64,000 nucleotides of DNA from Marispirochaeta aestuarii (GTDB taxonomy: Bacteria > Spirochaetota > Spirochaetia > JC444 > Marispirochaetaceae): the NCBI RefSeq assembly GCF_002087085.1, contig NZ_MWQY01000015.1:44798-108797 (forward strand), given 5' to 3'. This document shows positions 52,645-60,860 of the stretch, piece after piece (position 1 is the first letter of the stretch; every line of letters begins with the position of its first letter). Both the position numbers and the translations under genes were made by a program. Under the pieces are notes generated by a model that saw only the letters and a program-made list of their open reading frames with translations, searched no databases and had not been told where the DNA came from.

Positions 52645-53051
52645 TCCTGGTTGATACCTCGGTACTGATTGGTTACCTCAAAGGTTCAAGGGGTAAGACT
52701 TATGATCTGCTTGATGAAATTATCGACAGGGAGATACCCTTCGGAATCAACTACTATATCTACCAGGAGTTGCTTCAGGGAGCAAAGGATGAGACGGAAT
52801 ATTCCCGGTTACAGGAATATCTGGGGTCTCTGCCCTTTTATCATTTAAAGGACGGAAAACTCTCTTTCGAGAAAGCTGCCCGCATGTATTTTATATGCAG
52901 AAGAAGGGGTATTACTGTCCGGAGCAGCATTGAACTGTTGATAGCGGAAACGGCTATAGAAAACGATCTGTACCTGCATCACAATGATACTGACTATATT
53001 GATATTGCCGGTATTTTCACGGAGCTGAAATTATATTCGGGCACCTCTTAG
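52641..53051 (+). CDS. vapC: VapC-type PIN-domain toxin (RNase)
   Basis: The 136-residue PIN protein has catalytic Asp5 (VDTSVLIG), the Glu of YIYQELLQG near 44, and the final acidic site in HNDTDYIDIA. The third conserved acidic site in VRSSIELLIAE is Glu instead of the more usual Asp. PIN toxins cut tRNA or rRNA when freed from their antitoxin. It converges on the glycosyltransferase gene with a 4-bp overlap. Confidence 0.92.
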   Translation: MILVDTSVLIGYLKGSRGKTYDLLDEIIDREIPFGINYYIYQELLQGAKDETEYSRLQEYLGSLPFYHLKDGKLSFEKAARMYFICRRRGITVRSSIELLIAETAIENDLYLHHNDTDYIDIAGIFTELKLYSGTS

Positions 53052-54646
53052 GAATTCCCGTTATAATCGTAGAGCAGCAGCAGAAACCTGAGCTCCGCAA
53101 AGGCGTCTATCAGTCTTTCCTGGGAGGCTGCCTCAGGAGCGACGCTTCCGGGTGAAGCAGTTTCCGAACGCTCGTAGCTGTCGAAAATGTTCCGGACCTG
53201 GCGGGCAAAGCTCTCAAAGCTGAACTGCTCTTCCGCGCTGCTGACCTTCTCCGGCGCCGGTTTCCGGCCGAAGAGTCCGGATAGCTTCTCAAGTTCGTCG
53301 CGGTTGAGGTCCAGGCACTCCTTGATGAATCCGGGTGAATCAAGATTCCTTAGAATCTCGATCTGGTCCGGAACTCCCAGGAGGGCGAGGTCCGCATGGC
53401 CGTAGAGACCAATTTCCTCTATTTGCCGGTGGAGTCTCTCCCTGGATTTCAGAGGAAGATGCTCATCCAGTCCGCTCAATTTACTGCGGTATGACCGGCG
53501 CAGTTCCTCCCTTTGTTCGGGAGAGAGGGGAATCCGGAGGCTCCGATAAAATCTGCTGGAGCCGGCATCGAAAAGACCATCCATACCGTCCAGAACATCC
53601 AGCTCCCGGGCAAAGAGCGGGAGTCCCCACTGCAGGGATTCGATAAAGAGGTAGCCGAAGCCTTCCTGAACGGAACTGGCGATCATCAGATCAGAGGAGC
53701 GCCCCAGGTCGGCGAAATTTACCTCTGCCTCTTCGAGTCGCCTGCCGATGCCCCAGAGCCCGGGAATCAGTCCGTCCCGGTAGGCCTTTTCCACCGCCCC
53801 GGAATAGCGCCGTTCGCTGCTTGAAACCCCCGGCAGGGTAACGATCAGATTGCAGGCTTCGTTTCTGGAGCTGGCAATCAACCGTGTCCATACTCCCGCT
53901 TCCAGAACGTTCTTGCGCCGGATAGTGCGAACGGGATAGAAAAGGTTCAGACCCCGGGGATCGTAGACCCCTGCATCCGGAAAAGCTGTCCGTAACCGTT
54001 TTTTGATACCCTCTGTGTCCGTGGGCGTTTCCCTGACATCTGTGCCGCTTTTTCGGACAGGGTTGTTGAGAAGAAAAAGGTCATCCGGGGAAATTCCTGA
54101 CTGGGCCAGAAGCTGCCGGTCCCGCTCGTTTATAAGGGCATAGCGGACATTGGGGCCCTGGGGGTAGGGGTTCAGGCTTATTCCGGTGTTCAGGCGCTGG
54201 AGATTTTCGAAGCGGGCGCATTCGGGAAAGTCATGAATATGAAAAAGGAGCCGCTGATGGGGATCTTCCTGCAAAATTTCCAGAATCGCCTGGGTGAACT
54301 GGGGGTTCTTTCCCAGATGGTAGTTGTGTATCCACCAGAAACTGCCGGTAAACCTTCTCAGATGCTTCTTTATGCTCGACACCGATGGAGAAGATGCCAT
54401 CCCGGTCACATATCCGATATCGGGAAGAACTGCAGTTTTTACTGTCACCCCGGTACCGGCAATTCTTGTTCTTATGGATTCTGCAACCTCTCCGGTATTC
54501 TCCGTCGTCCCTGAGACCAGGGTCATATACTCCAGTTCCGGTATATGTCGTGCCATGGCTTCCGCCGACAGGGCTATAACGCTGTTTACTCCGCCGGGGA
54601 GCAGGTGATAATGGAAGATTGTTATTCCCGTTACTCTGTTTCCCAT
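53048..54646 (-). CDS. GT4-like glycosyltransferase
   Basis: The 532-residue protein has a GT-B fold with the N-terminal FHYHLLPGGVNSVI loop and a C-terminal domain with the EGFGYLFIESLQWGLPLFARE motif (the E-x7-E nucleotide-sugar site) near residue 330. It is longer than most GT4 enzymes, with an extra C-terminal ~100 residues. A GTG at 54658 is possible, but the ATG at 54646 has GAGG at the right distance. It is divergent from the sugar phosphorylase gene at 54818. Donor and acceptor are unknown. Confidence 0.8.
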   Translation of the reverse strand: MGNRVTGITIFHYHLLPGGVNSVIALSAEAMARHIPELEYMTLVSGTTENTGEVAESIRTRIAGTGVTVKTAVLPDIGYVTGMASSPSVSSIKKHLRRFTGSFWWIHNYHLGKNPQFTQAILEILQEDPHQRLLFHIHDFPECARFENLQRLNTGISLNPYPQGPNVRYALINERDRQLLAQSGISPDDLFLLNNPVRKSGTDVRETPTDTEGIKKRLRTAFPDAGVYDPRGLNLFYPVRTIRRKNVLEAGVWTRLIASSRNEACNLIVTLPGVSSSERRYSGAVEKAYRDGLIPGLWGIGRRLEEAEVNFADLGRSSDLMIASSVQEGFGYLFIESLQWGLPLFARELDVLDGMDGLFDAGSSRFYRSLRIPLSPEQREELRRSYRSKLSGLDEHLPLKSRERLHRQIEEIGLYGHADLALLGVPDQIEILRNLDSPGFIKECLDLNRDELEKLSGLFGRKPAPEKVSSAEEQFSFESFARQVRNIFDSYERSETASPGSVAPEAASQERLIDAFAELRFLLLLYDYNGNS

Positions 54647-54817
54647 ATGCTGCCTCACAAAAGGGAGTGTTTCTCTGCTGCACTATAGTACAACCTGGGG
54701 AATTTTTATGAAAGGTCATGTTGAATAGCAATTGCCATATTTTAAATTGCTGCCTGTTGCAAAACCCCGGAAGCGGTTCTAAGCTGATAAGGACCATATA
54801 TTTCAGGGAGGAAAGCG

Positions 54818-56542
54818 ATGTCCCAGTCGATTCGAGAGCTTGTCGAGTTTATTTACGGCCCCGAAAAAGGAGAATCTGTTGTCTCCGCCCTGCTCGACAG
54901 AGTAGAAAAGCGGGTTGCCATGATCTCTGCCCCGCCGGTGCGGGGAGAAGGCCGCCTTCCCCTGAATGAGTCGGATTCCTTCATGATTACCTACGGGGAT
55001 CAGTTCAGGCGGCAGGACAGGCTTCCCCTTGAATGCCTGAAGGATTTTGCAGAGGAGAAACTCTCCGGCTTTCTGTCAGGGATCCACATCCTGCCCTTCT
55101 TTCCCTACACCTCCGACGACGGTTTCTCCATCTCCGATTACGAAAAGGTGCATCCCGACTGGGGCAGCTGGGAACAGGTATCGGGAATCGGTTCATCCTT
55201 CAAGCTTATGTCCGATCTTGTTCTGAATCACTGTTCCGTATCTCATCGCTGGTTCAGGGGATTCCTGGAGGACGATCCCCGGTACCGGGATTTCTTTATC
55301 AGCGTCGACCCGGATACAGACCTCTCCATGATTGTACGTCCCAGGGCCCTGCCGCTTCTGACTCCCTTTGAGACCGCCACGGGGACAAAACACGTATGGA
55401 CTACATTTTCCGCTGATCAGGTGGACCTGAACTTTGCCTGCCCGGATGTTCTTATCGAGATGATCGATGTCTTCCTGTTTCATGTGCAGATGGGGGTCCA
55501 GGTTATCCGCCTGGATGCCATCGCCTACCTGTGGAAGGAAATCGGACACCCCGGCATCCATCATCCCAAAACCCATGCCATGGTGCGCCTCTTCCGCGCC
55601 ATTGTCGAGAGGTACGTACCCTGGGTCATTATCCTTACCGAAACCAACGTTCCCCATCGGGAGAACATCTCCTACTTCGGCAGCGGGGACGACGAAGCCC
55701 ACATGATCTACCAGTTCAGCCTGCCCCCCCTTACCCTGGATGCATTTCTGCGGGAGGACGCGGGGCACCTCAGGGACTGGGCCGCCACCCTGCCGCCGGT
55801 GGACGGAAAGACCACCTACTTCAACTTCCTCGCCTCCCACGACGGGGTGGGGGTTACCCCGGCCTACGGGATTCTGAGGGACGAGGAGCTTAGCGGACTG
55901 ATCCGGAGCGTGGAGGAGAGGGGCGGACTGGTCTCCTACAAGGCGGTCAAGGGGGGTAAGGTCCCCTATGAACTGAATATAAATTACCGTGACGCAGTCG
56001 CAGGGGACCAGGCGGAACCTCAAAAGATCGCCGCGAAATTCCTGGCGGCCCAGTCCCTGCTTCTGGCCATGCCAGGGGTTCCGGGTATCTACGTCCACAG
56101 CCTCATCGGTTCAGGCAACTGGACCGAGGGTGTCCGGCAGACCGGAATGAACCGGACCATAAACCGGCAGAAGCTGCAGCTCGACGAGGTTCTGGCGGAG
56201 CTTTCCGCCCCGTCCTCATTGCGGGCCCTGATATTCACGGGATATACCGGGATGCTGAGAATCCGGGGGGAGAAAAAAGCCTTTCATCCGGCTTCTCCCT
56301 TCAAGGTGCTGAAAGCGGAGGGCCCTGTCTTTGCCCTTCTTCGGGGAGATATACAACGGGGCAGGGTGCTCTGTCTGGTAAATGCAGGCTCCCGCCGGGC
56401 GTACTGGAAGGTGGATCCCGCAGCGGAGCTCTCCGGTGAACTGACCGATTGTCTCGGGGGACAGCATTTTAACGGGGCTTCCGACGGTATAGACCTCGAG
56501 CCCTTTCAGGTCCTCTGGCTGGAACCCCTGAGTCAGCCTTGA
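54818..56542 (+). CDS. GH13 subfamily 18 sugar phosphorylase (sucrose- or glucosylglycerate-type)
   Basis: The 574-residue protein has a (β/α)8 barrel with the GH13 catalytic residues: nucleophile Asp233 in VIRLDAIAYLW, acid/base Glu275 in ILTETNVPH and the transition-state Asp342 in SHDGVGVTP. The GIHILPFFPYTSDDGFSISDY segment is typical of GH13_18. These enzymes reversibly split sucrose, sucrose 6'-phosphate or glucosylglycerate with phosphate, giving glucose 1-phosphate. The specificity cannot be fixed from sequence, but neighbouring glycosyltransferases suggest a glucosylglycerate-like solute. Its GGGAGG ribosome site is normal. Confidence 0.85.
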   Translation: MSQSIRELVEFIYGPEKGESVVSALLDRVEKRVAMISAPPVRGEGRLPLNESDSFMITYGDQFRRQDRLPLECLKDFAEEKLSGFLSGIHILPFFPYTSDDGFSISDYEKVHPDWGSWEQVSGIGSSFKLMSDLVLNHCSVSHRWFRGFLEDDPRYRDFFISVDPDTDLSMIVRPRALPLLTPFETATGTKHVWTTFSADQVDLNFACPDVLIEMIDVFLFHVQMGVQVIRLDAIAYLWKEIGHPGIHHPKTHAMVRLFRAIVERYVPWVIILTETNVPHRENISYFGSGDDEAHMIYQFSLPPLTLDAFLREDAGHLRDWAATLPPVDGKTTYFNFLASHDGVGVTPAYGILRDEELSGLIRSVEERGGLVSYKAVKGGKVPYELNINYRDAVAGDQAEPQKIAAKFLAAQSLLLAMPGVPGIYVHSLIGSGNWTEGVRQTGMNRTINRQKLQLDEVLAELSAPSSLRALIFTGYTGMLRIRGEKKAFHPASPFKVLKAEGPVFALLRGDIQRGRVLCLVNAGSRRAYWKVDPAAELSGELTDCLGGQHFNGASDGIDLEPFQVLWLEPLSQP

Positions 56543-56557
56543 TCAGGCAGAGGAGGT

Positions 56558-57811
56558 TCAGGCGCCGAAAAAGGTTTTCAGCAGAAAATGGAGGGCCTCT
56601 TCGGCCATCTCGTAGGAGTAGTACTTCCGGGCGATGGCGTAGTTTTTATCCGCCATGCGGCCGACCCGGTCGGGATCGTCCAGAATCTCCCGGGTAAGGG
56701 CTACGATCCGGTCCGACAGGTATTCGTCCATTTCTATAACCTCAAAGCCCTTGGGTTTGATGTCGTGGGAGTAGATTGAATAGTTATTCACCATGATGGG
56801 CCGCCGGAAATAGATGGCCTCCAGAAAGGCGTTGCCGAAACCTTCGAATATGGAGGGGTAGGTAACCAGGTCCGCAAAGGGATACACGTCGTAGAGGGTG
56901 TAGGTCTTCCGGCCGTCGGCGGTATATTCGCGTTTTTCCCGGATAAGGTCGTCCACGAAAATGGCTCGAATTTTCATGAGGTCGGCGTAGTCGTGGACCC
57001 GCTGCTGATACTCGTAGCCCTCGTCGCCGGAGGCGTGGGAGATAACCAGGGCGGCCTTGCGTCCAAGCCGTGCCACCAGCTCGATGGCGTGTTCGATGCC
57101 CTTGCGCTGTACTACCCTGGTGGGCTGAAGAATCAGCAGTTCGTCATCATCGATGGCGAAGACCTTCCGGACATCCCGGTTCCAGTCATCGATCCCCGGT
57201 GCCGGAGTGGCGTAATCCATCACGTTCGGAATCAGGGTGGAGTTTATGCCGGTCCTCAGGGCCAGCTGGTTCTGGGCGGATGAATTGATGACCACGTGCT
57301 GAATGCTGTTCAGGTGCGGTGGGTAACAGGCGTTGAAGTAGTCCCAGACACAGTTGCGCAGAAAGCGCTTGCGTTCCCAGAAAAAATCATGGTGATGGGC
57401 AATGGTGGGAATTCCGGTCTCGGCGATGGTCTCGGTAATTGCCATTCCCAGGGGAATATTGAGGGGAATGGTCAGGGTGTTTTCCGGAACCAGCACATCC
57501 AGGGAAAACTTGCCGATAAAGGCGGCGATCTCTTCCTTGAGACGCTCCCGGTACATATGGAGCTTCTTGGTCAGCTTCGGCGGACGAAACTGATTATTGA
57601 AGCATTCCTGGTATATCTCCTTGATTTCGCCGGTCTGAAAATGTGCCTCCGGGGCAATAAAGGAGACTGCCGGAGGGGTATCGAGTTCTCCCGCCATAAA
57701 GAAGCAGCGGTGCCCCATGCGTTCCAGAATATGGGCCCATTTCTTGGTTTCCAGGGAGACTCCGTCGGTGCCGGATATCCTGAAAGACATAAAACCGATG
57801 TTTTTTCCCAT
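56558..57811 (-). CDS. Glycosyltransferase family 4 protein (possible mannosylglucosylglycerate synthase-like)
   Basis: The 417-residue GT-B enzyme has the N-terminal FRISGTDGVSLETKKWAHIL loop, the central IPTIAHHHDFFWERKRF and the sugar-nucleotide motif SIFEGFGNAFLEAIYFRRP near residue 316. The start and the HHHDFFWERKRF stretch recall a group of solute-synthesising GT4 enzymes, including mannosylglucosylglycerate synthases; this is by memory of the family and unverified. It converges on the sugar phosphorylase with a gap of 15 bp. Confidence 0.7.
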   Translation of the reverse strand: MGKNIGFMSFRISGTDGVSLETKKWAHILERMGHRCFFMAGELDTPPAVSFIAPEAHFQTGEIKEIYQECFNNQFRPPKLTKKLHMYRERLKEEIAAFIGKFSLDVLVPENTLTIPLNIPLGMAITETIAETGIPTIAHHHDFFWERKRFLRNCVWDYFNACYPPHLNSIQHVVINSSAQNQLALRTGINSTLIPNVMDYATPAPGIDDWNRDVRKVFAIDDDELLILQPTRVVQRKGIEHAIELVARLGRKAALVISHASGDEGYEYQQRVHDYADLMKIRAIFVDDLIREKREYTADGRKTYTLYDVYPFADLVTYPSIFEGFGNAFLEAIYFRRPIMVNNYSIYSHDIKPKGFEVIEMDEYLSDRIVALTREILDDPDRVGRMADKNYAIARKYYSYEMAEEALHFLLKTFFGA

Positions 57812-57836
57812 AGATCCTTCGCCCTGCCTGCCTGTT

Positions 57837-58808
57837 TTATTCCCCGGCGGCGATAACTATTTCGACCCGCCGGTTGAGGTATTGTTCTTCAGTCTGCATC
57901 GTTACAGGTTCCCTGGCTCCGATTCCGCGGACATGGGCTGGCTGAACATCGATTCCGTTCTGCCGCAGGTAATCGGCGACCCCTTCTGCACGAAGCTCGG
58001 AAAGCTCCTGTCTGCCTTTTTCCGTTCCGTGGGGGGCGCAGTGGCCGGTTATGGTAATTTCAGCCTCCCTGTATCGCCGCAGTTCCGGGAGCAGCCTGTC
58101 CAGGGCGGCCCGTGTTTCAGCTGTAAGGACGGCACTGTCGGGGGTAAAGTAGAGCACCTGTTCAAGAGGACTCGGCGGAACAGCAGGGGCTTGACCTGTC
58201 TCTTCCTTCACAGTCGTTTCCACGGTTTCCCGATCTTCAGCCGCAGGGCTTGATACCCGGGGAGGAGTCTGTTCCTCTACAGCGGGGGCGGCCGGGACAG
58301 TCTGTCTTGACGGTGGTGGAGCGGGCGCCGGAGAAGTCGTCTCCCTCCTGACAGCCGGGGTCCGGGAAACCTCTGCTGTCGACAATGAGTTCGAGCTGGT
58401 CTGCAGCCGGGTAAAGAGGAAATAGCCGCCCAGCCCCAGAAGCAGGGCAAACACCAGGATTAACAGAAACAGCAGAAGCCTGCGTCCGGCTCCGGGGAGT
58501 CGTATGCGGTCGGTGATTACCTGTTTCCCGTTCAGGCTGAGTTCCACGTCTACCCTGCGGTACCCGCTTTTCTGGGTGCTGAGTCCGATTTTCGGTACCC
58601 CCGCTTTGGCTTTCGGGATCGGCTTGATGGTGTACTGCTTCAGTCGCAGGTCCAGGCCCGCGGCATCCCGGGTATAGAGGGTGACGACGGCGGTACGCTG
58701 ATAGTCCTGAATAGTAGTGAGATTCAACTCCCGAAAACTGTCCTTATCGAGATCAAAGAACGGGATCAGACTTTTGTTTTCAATTTGCACATAGATTTTT
58801 TGATCCAC
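57837..58808 (-). CDS. OmpA-like protein with N-terminal β domain and proline-rich linker
   Basis: The 323-residue protein begins with GTG. An N-terminal β-rich domain of ~100 residues is followed by a single membrane helix (RRLLLFLLILVFALLLGLGGYFLF), a Pro/Ala-rich linker and a C-terminal OmpA domain (about 215-320). The peptidoglycan-binding site is altered: the usual Asp of the GYTD motif reads Ala in GHCAPHGTEKG, while the Arg of LSELRAEGV is kept. The membrane helix is internal, so the topology is cytoplasmic β domain and periplasmic OmpA domain. The start may instead be a downstream codon. Confidence 0.82.
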   Translation of the reverse strand: MDQKIYVQIENKSLIPFFDLDKDSFRELNLTTIQDYQRTAVVTLYTRDAAGLDLRLKQYTIKPIPKAKAGVPKIGLSTQKSGYRRVDVELSLNGKQVITDRIRLPGAGRRLLLFLLILVFALLLGLGGYFLFTRLQTSSNSLSTAEVSRTPAVRRETTSPAPAPPPSRQTVPAAPAVEEQTPPRVSSPAAEDRETVETTVKEETGQAPAVPPSPLEQVLYFTPDSAVLTAETRAALDRLLPELRRYREAEITITGHCAPHGTEKGRQELSELRAEGVADYLRQNGIDVQPAHVRGIGAREPVTMQTEEQYLNRRVEIVIAAGE

Positions 58809-58997
58809 ACTTCATATTGTATGCGCTATCCGGCTCAGGTCAAGTCTAATTCCCCTCCATATAATCAGAAGGCAAAGACTGCAGATTTTGTCTCTTGTTC
58901 CGATAATGAATGTAGGAATCTTTTTAAAGAGGGGTTTTAGGGTTTCGCTGCTGATTCCAGGGAAATCTTACAGGCTTACCAGAGACAGGAGGCCCAT

Positions 58998-60809
58998 ATT
59001 CTTTTTTCAGGGGTTATCTTAAAAATTATCGAGGAAATCTCCGACGGTTTTCTGATCATGGATCAGAACAGGGATATCCTGTTTTTCAACGAGGTCCTGC
59101 TGACCAGGACGGGCTGGCGGAGTATGGATATCTTTACCCGCAGGGAGGAGTTCCTCTCCTATCTGGATATCAAACCCGGCGACGAGATGAAAAAACGGAT
59201 AGAAATTCCTGATGCCGACGGAGAATCCCGTTTTTTCCTGCTTAACTCCTTTTTCGTGCAGTCCCAGGAGGGCGGGTATACCCTGGTCAGCCTTGTGCAG
59301 GTGGAAGCCGGGGATGTGGATGATGCGGAGGGGTATCGGGAACGCTATGATCTTCTGTTCAACAACATCGAGGAAGCCTTTTTTACCACCGATCTGAAAG
59401 GCCATATTCTTTCGGTTAACCCAAGTTTTTGTGATTTCTTCGGATACTCCCTGGATCTGGTACCGGAGACAATAGACAAGCTGTACGCTTCACGGGAGAG
59501 CCTGGAAGAGAAGATTGACTGCCTGCAGACCTATTCCCTGTGCCGGGATTTTGACACCGCCGTACTCTGTGCCGATGGTGCCCATAAGCGGGTCCTGGAT
59601 ACCTCCTGGGTGAACTGCAGTCCCGAAGGGCAGCCCGAAGGCTATACCACTCATCTGAAGGATGTCTCCTATCTGAAGAATATTGAATCGAGGTTGATGA
59701 TCTCGGAAAAGAACTTCACCACCCTCTTCGAGACCATCCTTTCTTCCATCGTTATTGTCGATCCCCTGGGGATGATCCTCAACATGAACTCCGCCGCCGA
59801 AAAGGCCTACGGCTACTCCTGGGAAGAAATTTTCGGCGAGCATTTTGACGCTGTATTCAGGGCAAACAAGAAGTCCCCCTCGTTTTCCAAGCTGGCTTCC
59901 ATCGTGGACCGCAACGACGGCCACTACATTGATCCCGAAGCTGTACGCAAGTGCCGGGACGGAGAGATCAAATATACCTATGCTTCCTATTCGGCCATAA
60001 AGGATTCAACCGGGGAGCTGGTGGCCTATTCGGTTGTTGAAAAAGACCTGACCGAACGGATGAACCTGGAGAAGAAGCTCAAGGAAACCATCACCAACCT
60101 GAAAAAAACACAGTCCGCTGCTATTATGGGCTTTGCAAAACTTACCGAATACAGGGACAAGAGTACCGGAAAGCACCTTGAACGGATCCGGGAATATACC
60201 AGGGTCCTGGCTGCAAAACTCCGGGACCTGCCCCAGTACCGGGATTACATCACCGATGAGTACCTGGAGGATATCTACATATCCGCGATTCTGCATGATG
60301 TGGGAAAGGTGGGTATCGAAGACCAGATCCTTCTGAAAAACGGACCGCTCTCCGAGGATGAGTTCGAGAAGATCCGGGAGCATGTGGTGCTCGGAGGCGA
60401 GGCTCTGCGGGATGTGGAGCGACAGATGCAGCAGGAGTCCTTTCTGACCATAGGAAAGGAGATCGCCTATTACCACCATGAGCGCTGGGACGGAAAGGGC
60501 TACCCCGAAGGCAAGAAAGGACAGGAGATTCCTCTTTCCGCCCGTATCGTTGCCCTGGTGGATGTCTATGATGCCCTGACCAGCCGTCGCCCCTACAAGG
60601 ATGCCCTGGCCCACGAGGAGGCTGTGGAGATGATCCGTCAGGAGCGGGGCAAGCATTTCGATCCCCAGATTGTCGATATCTTCGTGGAAAACCAGGAGGT
60701 TTTCCAGCGGATCAGACGCTTTGTCGAGTTTGAGGAAAACCCTGAATCGATCCATGATCTTCTGCAGCGGTCCAACGGGGAAGAGTCAAAGCTTGACGAA
60801 GTAAGATGA
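58998..60809 (+). CDS. PAS-HD-GYP cyclic-di-GMP phosphodiesterase-like protein, possible AUU start
   Basis: The protein has two or three PAS domains (LFNNIEEAFFTTDLKGHILSVN and LFETILSSIVIVDPLGMILNMN) and a C-terminal HD-GYP domain. The latter carries the HD pair in ILHDVGKVGIED and the HHERWDGKGYP signature, so it probably hydrolyses cyclic di-GMP, opposing the GGDEF enzyme in this window. The first ATG is at 59058, but the upstream frame back to 58941 is open, PAS-like and lacks ATG/GTG/TTG. AGGAGG at 58987-58992 is 5 nt before ATT at 58998. I give this as start; 59058 is the conservative choice. Confidence 0.82.
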   Translation: MLFSGVILKIIEEISDGFLIMDQNRDILFFNEVLLTRTGWRSMDIFTRREEFLSYLDIKPGDEMKKRIEIPDADGESRFFLLNSFFVQSQEGGYTLVSLVQVEAGDVDDAEGYRERYDLLFNNIEEAFFTTDLKGHILSVNPSFCDFFGYSLDLVPETIDKLYASRESLEEKIDCLQTYSLCRDFDTAVLCADGAHKRVLDTSWVNCSPEGQPEGYTTHLKDVSYLKNIESRLMISEKNFTTLFETILSSIVIVDPLGMILNMNSAAEKAYGYSWEEIFGEHFDAVFRANKKSPSFSKLASIVDRNDGHYIDPEAVRKCRDGEIKYTYASYSAIKDSTGELVAYSVVEKDLTERMNLEKKLKETITNLKKTQSAAIMGFAKLTEYRDKSTGKHLERIREYTRVLAAKLRDLPQYRDYITDEYLEDIYISAILHDVGKVGIEDQILLKNGPLSEDEFEKIREHVVLGGEALRDVERQMQQESFLTIGKEIAYYHHERWDGKGYPEGKKGQEIPLSARIVALVDVYDALTSRRPYKDALAHEEAVEMIRQERGKHFDPQIVDIFVENQEVFQRIRRFVEFEENPESIHDLLQRSNGEESKLDEVR

Positions 60810-60860
60810 GGATGCTACTGTCCGAAAAATTCCCATTGCTTTGAAGAAGGAAGTTCCCCC

